Assembly: GCA_017646485.1 (NCBI GenBank)
Contig: JAGCML010000018.1
Span: forward strand, 1 to 5,193
Origin: Kiritimatiellia bacterium
GTDB lineage: Bacteria > Verrucomicrobiota > Kiritimatiellia > RFP12 > DVOR01
Length of the DNA stretch: 5,193 nt
Direction of reading: 5' to 3'
This document shows positions 1 to 5,193 of the stretch, in pieces (within the stretch, counting starts at the first letter, position 1; every line of letters begins with the position of its first letter). The translations under genes and the position numbers were made by a program. The notes beneath the pieces are model-generated. The model saw nothing but the letters and a program-made list of their open reading frames with translations, was not told the origin of the DNA and did no database searches.

Positions 1-579
1 CGATAAGACCGTCAAAATCAAAATCACCACGGGCGGTCCAAAGATACATCCCACCAGAGAGAAGAGGAAGGTCGAGGCCGAACTACGTGAAAAGAGAGAA
101 ACGAAAGTACCGATGCTACACCAGAGAAGGGCCTGCAAAAGGAGAATTCCCCCTGCTAAAACAAAGCCAGACCATGAGAGATAAACCTTCGCCTCTTCTG
201 GCAATAACCACCTCATCTGCGCATAGCAAGCCAGTGCCATACCCATGATGTAGAGCAAGCAGAGGCACCATGCCGCCCCTACCTTACCTAAAACCCACCA
301 ACGTGTACGAACAGGCGTGGAGAACATCAAGCGCAACATGCCCTTTTCACGATCTTGCGTGAATCCTTTTGAGGCCGCCACTGCAGCCAAAAAGGGTAAC
401 CCAAAGGCCACAGCAAGCCCCCATAAAGCGGGCAAGGTCTCTACCGTTCCTTCTGCTCTCATCAAGAAGTGTGACAACAGCACATTTGCGCCCGCCAATG
501 AAAGGAAGATGGGCACAATGCCATGTCCCGAATGAAGCAATTGGGCAAACTCTCTACGAAGGATGGTCAGGAAAATCAT
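1..579 (-). CDS. ABC-2-type transporter permease, GldF-like, N-terminal 193 residues (3' end beyond window)
   Basis: This gene is open to the left edge, so only the N-terminal 193 residues are seen. It is probably the membrane subunit of an ABC-2-type exporter. It begins MIFLTILRREFAQ, the short cytosolic 'RREF' lead-in typical of ABC-2 permeases. Five hydrophobic stretches follow, at about residues 20-40, 50-70, 97-119, 137-163 and 171-193. Between the second and third lies QDREKGMLRLMFSTPVR (75-91), matching the conserved ExxxGTLxxLxxxPv cytoplasmic element of the ABC-2/GldF family. The ATG (579-577) overlaps the TGA of the upstream ATPase gene in an ATGA junction. An AGGAGG Shine-Dalgarno lies at 592-587, seven bases upstream, so start and coupling are well supported. 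The neighbouring ATPase is its obvious partner. The substrate cannot be inferred; the GldF assignment does not by itself imply gliding motility. Confidence 0.85.
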   Translation of the reverse strand, partial: MIFLTILRREFAQLLHSGHGIVPIFLSLAGANVLLSHFLMRAEGTVETLPALWGLAVAFGLPFLAAVAASKGFTQDREKGMLRLMFSTPVRTRWWVLGKVGAAWCLCLLYIMGMALACYAQMRWLLPEEAKVYLSWSGFVLAGGILLLQALLWCSIGTFVSLFSRSSASTFLFSLVGCIFGPPVVILILTVLS

Positions 580-1301
580 TTCTTCTCCTCCTGCGTATGA
601 TTAGGCAATACGCGCGCCAACGCATCTTCAGCCGTCAAACCGTCTGCTACAATACGTGCAGCCTCGACCACCATGAAGCGCGTGCAACATGCCTTTAACA
701 TCTGCGGATCATGACCGCTAATAAAGACATGTGAACGTGCGGCCACGGTCTGAATAATTGCGGCCATCACATTCCGTTGGGCGGCATCAATCCCGACAAA
801 GGGGTCATCCAGAACTAAAACAGCTGGCACGGTAATCAAGGCTTCCGCCAAAGCCACACGTCGACGTAAGCCGAGCGAGAGCTTCTGAATGCGCTCATTC
901 TTCACGGTGAGCAAGCCGCACCGCGTCAACGCTTCATTTAAACGACGACGCAAACGGAAGATGCCAACCCCGTGAAGACGTGCTCGATAGATGAGATAAC
1001 GGCGCACGGTCAGTTCATCATAAACTGAAGCCGCCTCGGTGAGGTAGCCCACATGCGTACGATAACCGACACCAATATCAGACTGGAAGCGCTTGGTTCT
1101 GCCACCCATTCCCGTTAATGCGAGAGAGACTGTTCCCGACTGTGGCACGAGCGCAGCGGCAATCAAGCCCAATAGTGTACTTTTCCCAACACCATTGCCA
1201 CCAACGACACCGATGACTTCGCCCGGCTCAACAGTGAATGACGCGTCTTGAATGCCGCGATCGGGTTCAAATAAAAAGGTGACATTATCCAGTTTCAACA
1301 T
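576..1301 (-). CDS. ABC transporter ATP-binding protein, ABC-2 exporter (GldA-like) type
   Basis: This 241-residue protein is a complete single ABC ATPase domain, the usual size for ABC-2 exporter ATPases. Visible motifs are Walker A GGNGVGKS (34-41), GYLTEAASVYDELTV (85-99) at the Q-loop with Glu89 where Gln is classical, signature LSLGLRRRVALAEAL (141-155), Walker B VLVLDDP (161-167), D-loop GID (170-172) and switch His197 in FISGHD. The Glu-type Q-loop followed by 'VYDELTV' and the RRxxLA signature resemble the GldA/NatA/CcmA branch rather than importers. The residue after the Walker B aspartate, normally the catalytic Glu, is Asp166. The protein should energise the adjoining permease at the inner membrane. 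It starts 25 bases after the threonine ammonia-lyase stop; only a weak GGA-type ribosome site precedes the ATG. The gene ends inside the permease start (ATGA). Substrate unknown. Confidence 0.92.
   Translation of the reverse strand: MLKLDNVTFLFEPDRGIQDASFTVEPGEVIGVVGGNGVGKSTLLGLIAAALVPQSGTVSLALTGMGGRTKRFQSDIGVGYRTHVGYLTEAASVYDELTVRRYLIYRARLHGVGIFRLRRRLNEALTRCGLLTVKNERIQKLSLGLRRRVALAEALITVPAVLVLDDPFVGIDAAQRNVMAAIIQTVAARSHVFISGHDPQMLKACCTRFMVVEAARIVADGLTAEDALARVLPNHTQEEKK
587..592 (-). promoter_or_regulatory. Shine-Dalgarno of the ABC permease gene
   Basis: AGGAGG on the minus strand lies seven bases before the ATG at 579. It sits inside the last codons of the ATPase gene and fixes the permease start at the ATGA overlap. 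It is the best ribosome binding site in the window. Confidence 0.8.
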
Positions 1302-1326
1302 AACAGAGAATCCGTTGTGTTAAGCC

Positions 1327-2532
1327 TCAACGCAATAAGTTGTAACCAGCAGCCTCAAGCGCCCCGTGAATTTCGCCAATCTGTACGAAATCGCGTGTTT
1401 CGAGTTGCAGATTTAAGACGCAAGAGGCCAATGCGGTATCCATTGCAGAGGGACCGTAGTTCACCCCGATGACATTACCGCCACACTTGGAAACAATCTC
1501 AGAAACCGCTGCAAGCTGACCCGGCTTATCGGGCAAGCAGAGGCGAATTTCTGCGCGACGACCGCTAGCCTGCAAACCACGATAAATCACACGACTGAGG
1601 ATATTGACGTCAATATTACCGCCAGAGAGCAAGCAGCACACCGTCTTACCCTGCAATTCGGGCACCTTGTCATAAATCATTGCGGCCACAGAAACAGCAC
1701 CAGCGCCTTCGCAGACGAGTTTACGTTGCTCAACCAAGAAGAGAATTGCAGCCGCAATTTCGTCTTCGGAAACCGTCACGATGCCATCAACATACTTATT
1801 GACCATTTCAAAGGTGAGGTCACCCGGATGCTTCACAGCAATACCATCAGCGAAGGTATTGGCCGAGGCAAGCGTCAAACGATCTTGAGCCTCCACCGAA
1901 CGCTTCATGCTGGCCGCTTCTGCCGCTTCAACACCATAGACCTTACAATCGGGCTTCAACTGCTTGATGGCATAAGCCACACCAGAAATCAAGCCACCGC
2001 CACCCACAGGAATCATCACTGCGTCCACATTGGGCAACTGCTCTAAGATTTCCAGGCCGACCGTTCCCTGCCCTGCAATCACGCTGGGGTCATCAAAGGG
2101 ATGCACGAAGGTCATATTTTCTTCACTGCACAGCTTAGCAGCATAGGCGCTCGCATCATCATAAGTGCCGGGCACCAGACGCACTTCAGCGCCATAACTC
2201 TTCGTTGCTTCCACCTTTGCGATAGGGGCAATATCCGGCATGCAGATAATTGCCTTAGCGCCACGCTGTTGTGCACCTAATGCCACACCCTGTGCATGGT
2301 TGCCTGCACTGCAAGCAATCACACCACGTGCGAGTTCTTCATCGGTAAGCGTCGAGATTTTGTAGTAGGCGCCACGCACCTTAAAGGAACCGGTTACCTG
2401 AAGGTTTTCAGTTTTCAAATAAACTTGTGAACGAACCGAAAGCTTAGGGGCGTAAATCATATCCGTTCGACGTGCCACGCCTTTTAAGACTTCAGCCGCT
2501 TCACGAATCTTTTCCATTGTTACCGCTGACAT
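1327..2532 (-). CDS. ilvA: Threonine ammonia-lyase (threonine dehydratase), PLP-dependent, with C-terminal ACT domain
   Basis: The enzyme deaminates L-threonine to 2-oxobutanoate and ammonia, either feeding isoleucine synthesis or catabolising threonine. The 401 residues match the family form of about 400 residues with one C-terminal ACT domain. The PLP lysine is K51 in TGSFKVRGA (47-55). The substrate/PLP loop CSAGNHAQG is at 74-82, the glycine-rich phosphate-binding loop VGGGGLISG at 176-184, and SGGN at 303-306. The ACT domain covers about 327-401 and opens with the typical LPDKPGQL (333-340), implying amino-acid control of activity. It differs from the longer E. coli-type biosynthetic IlvA, which has two ACT-like regions, so the symbol is used loosely; tdcB is the alternative. 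A start at Met6 is possible but has no better ribosome site; AAGGA lies 13 bases before the first ATG. It follows waaA by 49 bases and is probably in the same transcript. Confidence 0.93.
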   Translation of the reverse strand: MSAVTMEKIREAAEVLKGVARRTDMIYAPKLSVRSQVYLKTENLQVTGSFKVRGAYYKISTLTDEELARGVIACSAGNHAQGVALGAQQRGAKAIICMPDIAPIAKVEATKSYGAEVRLVPGTYDDASAYAAKLCSEENMTFVHPFDDPSVIAGQGTVGLEILEQLPNVDAVMIPVGGGGLISGVAYAIKQLKPDCKVYGVEAAEAASMKRSVEAQDRLTLASANTFADGIAVKHPGDLTFEMVNKYVDGIVTVSEDEIAAAILFLVEQRKLVCEGAGAVSVAAMIYDKVPELQGKTVCCLLSGGNIDVNILSRVIYRGLQASGRRAEIRLCLPDKPGQLAAVSEIVSKCGGNVIGVNYGPSAMDTALASCVLNLQLETRDFVQIGEIHGALEAAGYNLLR

Positions 2533-2581
2533 AACTGTCTCACTTTCCTTATCGAATTGAATGTACGCAATGCCAATGATG

Positions 2582-3877
2582 TTATACGCGCTTTAAAAGG
2601 TCTGTTACCAATCGGGGCGTCACACCGCAGCGTAATGCCACCGCCTCAGAGCCACGTGCTCCAAGCGCCTTTGCTGCGTCATCATCTTCCAGAAGGCGCA
2701 ACAATTCCTTTTCAAGTGCATCCTTATCAGGGGTTTGCAAAATCGCTTCATGCGCCAAGAGATCACTCATGACGGGACGGAAATTCTCTGTGTAGGGCCC
2801 CACCGTCGTCGCACAGCCGCAGAGGCAGGGTTCAATCATATTCTGGGCACCGTGTTCAAAGAGGGATTTTCCCACAAAGGCAACATCTGCCAAGCCGTAA
2901 AGTCCCATCAATTCGCCTGTGGTATCTGCAAGTAAGACGGTATCCTGCGCCATGGGTTCAGGGGTCGCCACGCGTGAACGACGCAGACATGGGAAGCCTG
3001 CCGCACGAATGTTTGCCTCGACCGCATCCGCCTTCTCAAAGTGACGCGGGGCAAGAATTAAGCGCAATTCGGGATTCACAATGCGCGCTTTCGCATAGAC
3101 ATTGAGCAAGAAAGCATCTTCACCTGGCCAAGTGGACCCGCCCAACAAAATGCGTGCTTCTGGCGAAAAGCCCGCAGCGGTGAGATAGTCGCGGAGTTCC
3201 ATCTCTTTGGGTTCATTGCGATGTGCCACATCGAACTTCATTGAACCGGTCACTTCAATGCGATCGGCGTCACACCCTGCATCGCAGAGACGTTGCGCAT
3301 CTAAATCGGACTGCGCATAAATGCGCGTCATCATGTTCAAGACTTGCCCAAACCAACACTTCAGTCGGCGGTAGCCAGGTGCACTACGGTCAGAGATACG
3401 CGCATTGACTAAGAAGACTGGAATCTTGCGTTCGGTGGCCAAACGAATGATATTCGGCCACAATTCTGTTTCGGTAATGATGTACGCTTCAGGACGAATG
3501 ACATCCAAGGCTTTTCGAACGCATCGTGGCATATCCAACGGATTGTGAATCAAAATATCCACATCCTTCACCACTTTTTCAGCTTGCGCCCACCCCGTAC
3601 TACTGGTAACAGAAAGAACAAAGGCAATCTCTGGCGACTGACGACGGAGTTCTTCCATCAACTGGCCTGCCACAGCCACTTCGCCCACGGAGACTGCGTG
3701 CACCCAGAAGCGTTTACGACCATCCGCAAAACGCGCCAAAATCTCTGGCGGGTAAACGCCAAAACGGTCGGCAAAGCGATTCGCATATCCACCACGACGC
3801 CACATACGCCACAGGAACTTCGGCATCATGCAGATGTACGCAATGGTAAAGAGAAGATTATAGATGAACCATTTCAT
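2582..3877 (-). CDS. waaA: 3-deoxy-D-manno-octulosonic acid (Kdo) transferase
   Basis: WaaA (KdtA) transfers Kdo from CMP-Kdo onto the lipid A precursor at the cytoplasmic face of the inner membrane, starting the LPS core. The 431 residues fit the family. An N-terminal hydrophobic anchor spans about 3-19, followed by RRGGYANRFADRFG. The first GT-B half contains FWVHAVSVGE (57-66), whose Glu66 matches the conserved catalytic acidic residue, then TETELWPN (135-142) and NARISDRS (158-165). The second half has GSMKFD (211-216), GGSTWPGED (246-254), LILAPRH, and the donor-site signature EHGAQNMIEP (341-350). The number of Kdo units added cannot be told from sequence. A GTG at 3880 directly precedes the ATG at 3877; either can start. 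The upstream stop TGA overlaps both (GTGATG), indicating translational coupling. waaA is strong evidence for a Gram-negative host. Confidence 0.95.
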   Translation of the reverse strand: MKWFIYNLLFTIAYICMMPKFLWRMWRRGGYANRFADRFGVYPPEILARFADGRKRFWVHAVSVGEVAVAGQLMEELRRQSPEIAFVLSVTSSTGWAQAEKVVKDVDILIHNPLDMPRCVRKALDVIRPEAYIITETELWPNIIRLATERKIPVFLVNARISDRSAPGYRRLKCWFGQVLNMMTRIYAQSDLDAQRLCDAGCDADRIEVTGSMKFDVAHRNEPKEMELRDYLTAAGFSPEARILLGGSTWPGEDAFLLNVYAKARIVNPELRLILAPRHFEKADAVEANIRAAGFPCLRRSRVATPEPMAQDTVLLADTTGELMGLYGLADVAFVGKSLFEHGAQNMIEPCLCGCATTVGPYTENFRPVMSDLLAHEAILQTPDKDALEKELLRLLEDDDAAKALGARGSEAVALRCGVTPRLVTDLLKRV

Positions 3878-4326
3878 CACATACGATCCGTCAATTGAAT
3901 CCGCACCGCGCCTAAGTGTGGCGCGAGCGCAGTCTTGAGTTTCGGCACAATCGTCCGGTTATAGAGAAACCGGTCACCCTTGCGTGCCAAAGAAAGGGTA
4001 ATCACACCAGAAGCCACGCTTTCCACCGCCAAGCGATGACGTTCGGCCGCTGGCATCAATTGATCCAATGCACGAATGACAAGCTCTTCTGCAGATTCAC
4101 CAGAGCCCATCTGCTGTTCCAACGCTTTTAATGTACGCGACAGGGCGCCAGACAGCGCCCTCACCTCATATGCCCCCACTGCGCCTGCCATACCATAATC
4201 ACGAGGCAAGTCTGCAGGATGTAGATTAGAGGAATATGTCGGCTGTGGCGCTTCAAAAGCATCCATGGGCTCCGACGTAGGAGGCGTCGGAGTCCCTTTT
4301 GAAACATATGCACCAGATTTCTTCAA
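3877..4326 (-). CDS. Small DUF721/DciA-like protein (tentative)
   Basis: This is a 149-residue soluble protein if translation starts at the TTG (4326), or 129 residues from the ATG at 4266. The TTG lies four bases after AAGGAG (4336-4331) and eight bases after the pyrF stop. The N-terminal 45 residues are rich in Pro, Ser and Thr and look disordered. From about residue 53 there is a predicted helical part (ALSRTLKALEQQM, then LVIRALDQLMPAAERHRL), then GVITLSLARKGDRFLYNRTIVPKLKTALAPHLGAVRIQL. That last stretch resembles the DUF721 fold: a short strand, a helix of the 'l..l...ll..l' type, and a closing 'v..irl' strand. The Trp residues usual in DUF721 are missing, so the call rests on overall pattern only. 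Some DUF721 members (DciA) load the replicative helicase DnaB; that role is not shown here. The stop TGA overlaps the waaA start. It is a real gene by position and coupling; function is unsure. Confidence 0.6.
   Translation of the reverse strand: MKKSGAYVSKGTPTPPTSEPMDAFEAPQPTYSSNLHPADLPRDYGMAGAVGAYEVRALSGALSRTLKALEQQMGSGESAEELVIRALDQLMPAAERHRLAVESVASGVITLSLARKGDRFLYNRTIVPKLKTALAPHLGAVRIQLTDRM
4267..4296. repeat. Strong GC-rich inverted repeat (hairpin) at the 5' end of the DUF721-like gene
   Basis: On the plus strand, GGGCTCCGACG (4267-4277) and CGTCGGAGTCCC (4285-4296) pair as an 11-bp stem with one bulged T around a 7-base loop, TAGGAGG. On the plus strand it is followed by TTTT (4297-4300), so it resembles an intrinsic terminator in the antisense direction. 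On the coding strand no T-tract follows, so it should not end the operon transcript. There the loop reads CCTCCTA, and the 3' arm contains the GGAG that would serve the ATG at 4266. It could control translation of the DUF721-like gene or simply be coding sequence for the Pro/Thr/Ser linker. Confidence 0.65.
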
Positions 4327-4330
4327 TCGA

Positions 4331-4336
4331 CTCCTT
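4331..4336 (-). promoter_or_regulatory. Shine-Dalgarno for the TTG start of the DUF721-like gene
   Basis: AAGGAG overlaps the pyrF stop codon (TAAGGAG) and lies four bases before TTG (4326-4324). The match is strong but the spacing short. It supports coupled translation from TTG in preference to the ATG at 4266, whose own GGAG is only three bases away and buried in a stem. Confidence 0.5.
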
Positions 4337-5048
4337 AGAGAGCAGAATCCATCTCTGCACGAATCGCAATCGCAGCTGCGACAGGATCCACGGCTTCCAA
4401 AATCGGACGGCCCACGACCAAGTGGGTCGAACCATCACGCACTGCGCCAGCAGGGGTTGCCACACGCTTCTGGTCACCAATTGCAGCACCTGCAGGACGC
4501 ACGCCCGGCGTTACAAAGACCACCTTGCGGCCCTGTGCAGCAGGAATGAGCACCTTGTTCATATTCGCCACTTCCTTCGGCGAACAAACAATGCCATCTG
4601 CACCATTGGTAATCGCAAGCAAGCCCATTGCTTCTACCTGATTCGGCATTGCACGCTGAATACCCAAATCGGTCAAATCGTCCTGGTCTAACGAGGTCAA
4701 AGCCGTCACAGCGAGAATCTTCGGAGCGGCGGCACCAAAGGAGGCGGCAGCATCGGCGGCAGCACGAATCATTGCCTTACCACCCGTGGAGTGAATCGTC
4801 ATCAAATCCACACCTAGCGTTGCGCCAGACTTCACGGCACGTTCCACCGTACGCGGGATATCATGCAGTTTGAGGTCCAAGAAAACACGCTTACCTGCAT
4901 CCTTCACCAAACGAACGACATCTGGGCCTTCCGCAGAGAAGAGTTCAAGACCAATTTTGTAAAAATCAATCGAATCCCCAAGACGACGCAAAACATCTGC
5001 GACCTCAGCCTTAGTGGAAACGTCAAGTGCAACAATTAAATCTGCCAT
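4335..5048 (-). CDS. pyrF: Orotidine 5'-phosphate decarboxylase
   Basis: PyrF decarboxylates OMP to UMP, the last step of de novo pyrimidine synthesis, in the cytosol. The 237 residues fit the bacterial type of about 230-240. Active-site elements are all present: D9 in IVALDV, K31 in YKIG, the D58-x-K60-x-x-D63 catalytic tetrad segment in FLDLKLHDIP (56-65), and the TPGVRP loop (180-185) preceding Q193. The phosphate-binding VVGRPI with R214 is at 211-216. The start at 5048 (MADLIVALDV) was chosen because AAAGGA at 5062-5057 lies eight bases upstream. The in-frame ATG codons at 5072 and 5057 have no such site, and 5072 lies inside the likely -10 region. It is the first gene of the block. A palindrome over the promoter suggests repressor control; no attenuator-type leader is visible. 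Confidence 0.95.
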   Translation of the reverse strand: MADLIVALDVSTKAEVADVLRRLGDSIDFYKIGLELFSAEGPDVVRLVKDAGKRVFLDLKLHDIPRTVERAVKSGATLGVDLMTIHSTGGKAMIRAAADAAASFGAAAPKILAVTALTSLDQDDLTDLGIQRAMPNQVEAMGLLAITNGADGIVCSPKEVANMNKVLIPAAQGRKVVFVTPGVRPAGAAIGDQKRVATPAGAVRDGSTHLVVGRPILEAVDPVAAAIAIRAEMDSAL

Positions 5049-5056
5049 TACAAGCA

Positions 5057-5062
5057 TCCTTT
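5057..5062 (-). promoter_or_regulatory. Shine-Dalgarno of pyrF, deciding the start
   Basis: AAAGGA eight bases before ATG 5048-5046. It selects this ATG over two upstream in-frame ATGs that would add 8 or 3 residues not found in the PyrF family. Confidence 0.7.
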
Positions 5063-5071
5063 CATTCAACA

Positions 5072-5089
5072 TTTATAGTGTACTATAAA
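5072..5089. promoter_or_regulatory. 18-bp palindrome, operator candidate over the pyrF promoter
   Basis: TTTATAGTGTACTATAAA consists of two perfect 8-base inverted arms (TTTATAGT and ACTATAAA) separated by GT. It covers the probable -10 region, where a dimeric repressor would block polymerase. No regulator gene is present in the window and I do not recognise the motif as the site of a named protein. Confidence 0.5.
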
Positions 5090-5105
5090 AAAAAGCAAGC
5101 GTGAA
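5072..5105 (-). promoter_or_regulatory. Probable promoter of the pyrF operon
   Basis: The AT-rich stretch just before pyrF offers two sigma-70-like readings on the minus strand. One is TTCACG (5105-5100), 17 bases, TACACT (5082-5077). The other is CTTGCT (5099-5094), 16 bases, TATAAA (5077-5072). Both include a run of eight T (5094-5087) in the spacer. Either places the transcript start near 5065-5070, leaving a short leader that keeps the pyrF ribosome site. Exact boxes are uncertain. Confidence 0.5.
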
Positions 5106-5137
5106 GTCTTTTCCTTCGAAAACATTCAAGAAAAGAC
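5106..5137. terminator. Imperfect inverted repeat upstream of pyrF, possible terminator
   Basis: GTCTTTTC (5106-5113) pairs perfectly with GAAAAGAC (5130-5137). The inner bases extend the pairing to about 13 bp with two bulged C residues and an AACA loop. On the plus strand it is followed by GATTTTTT (5138-5145), a terminator-like order, but the stem is AT-rich. On the minus strand, where a terminator for an upstream co-directional gene would be expected, the T-run comes only 11 bases after the stem. Direction and function are therefore unclear. Confidence 0.35.
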
Positions 5138-5193
5138 GATTTTTTATCTTTTTAATCGCCAATCCCGAAAATCCACCCCCATAATGCCGTCCC

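Noticed and set aside
317..698. Overlapping plus-strand open frames of 72 and 109 codons
   Set aside because: They are antisense to the ABC permease and the end of the ATPase gene. The minus strand here shows a coherent membrane protein with an excellent ribosome site.
1302..1326. Terminator between the threonine ammonia-lyase and ATPase genes
   Set aside because: No stem or T-tract is visible in the 25-base gap.
2548..2576. Possible internal promoter for the threonine ammonia-lyase gene (TTGGCA, 17 bases, GATAAG)
   Set aside because: The match is fair, but the transcript would start about eight bases before the ATG and lose the only ribosome-site candidate. The gap is short and read-through from waaA is simpler.
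3545..3898. Open frame of 117 codons on the plus strand
   Set aside because: It is wholly antisense to the 5' part of waaA, whose motifs are clear, and its His/Thr/Arg-rich translation resembles no protein family.
4253..4489. Minus-strand open frame of 78 codons across the pyrF/DUF721 junction
   Set aside because: It is in a different frame from both genes, overlaps the conserved end of PyrF, and its Trp/Leu/Arg-rich translation has no recognisable features.
4299..4691. Open frame of 130 codons on the plus strand
   Set aside because: It lies opposite pyrF, which has full catalytic motifs. The translation is rich in Cys, His and Arg, typical of an antisense shadow.
5049..5072. PyrF starting at ATG 5072 (245 residues)
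   Set aside because: That ATG is part of the palindrome and the likely -10 box and has no ribosome site. The AAAGGA spaced eight bases before 5048 fits the family N-terminus.

Overview
This window carries one compact gene block, all transcribed from the minus strand (right to left). It reads as an ordinary chromosomal housekeeping operon. In transcription order it holds pyrF (orotidine 5'-phosphate decarboxylase), a small DUF721/DciA-like protein, waaA (Kdo transferase), a threonine ammonia-lyase with a C-terminal ACT domain, an ABC-2-type ATPase, and the first 193 codons of its membrane permease. The permease runs off the left edge. No RNA gene, mobile element, CRISPR array or prophage was found.

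Organism: waaA implies a Gram-negative bacterium that makes Kdo-containing lipid A. Base composition looks near 50% GC. The ATPase/permease pair resembles the GldA/GldF branch of ABC-2 exporters, which is common in Bacteroidota, Verrucomicrobiota, Lentisphaerota and similar groups. I lean weakly towards the Verrucomicrobiota/Lentisphaerota side, but the window has no phylogenetic marker that settles it.

Layout: positions 5049-5193 are the upstream region. It holds an AT-rich promoter zone with an 18-bp palindrome (5072-5089) over the probable -10, and an imperfect hairpin further upstream (5106-5137). pyrF (5048-4335) is followed after 8 bases by the DUF721-like gene, whose first codons contain a strong GC-rich hairpin (4267-4296). 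That gene overlaps the start of waaA (TGATG or GTGATG junction). A 49-bp gap leads to the threonine ammonia-lyase gene and a 25-bp gap to the ATPase gene. The ATPase gene overlaps the permease gene by four bases (ATGA), with a strong Shine-Dalgarno for the permease.

The genes do not form one pathway: pyrimidine synthesis, a probable replication-linked protein, LPS inner-core synthesis, amino-acid metabolism and an exporter. The short gaps and overlaps suggest co-transcription and translational coupling. The points most worth a second look are the palindromic operator candidate at pyrF, the hairpin with a CCTCCT loop at the pyrF/DUF721 junction, and the Asp in place of the catalytic Glu in the ATPase Walker B motif. 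I see no clear sign of a novel defence or mobile system.
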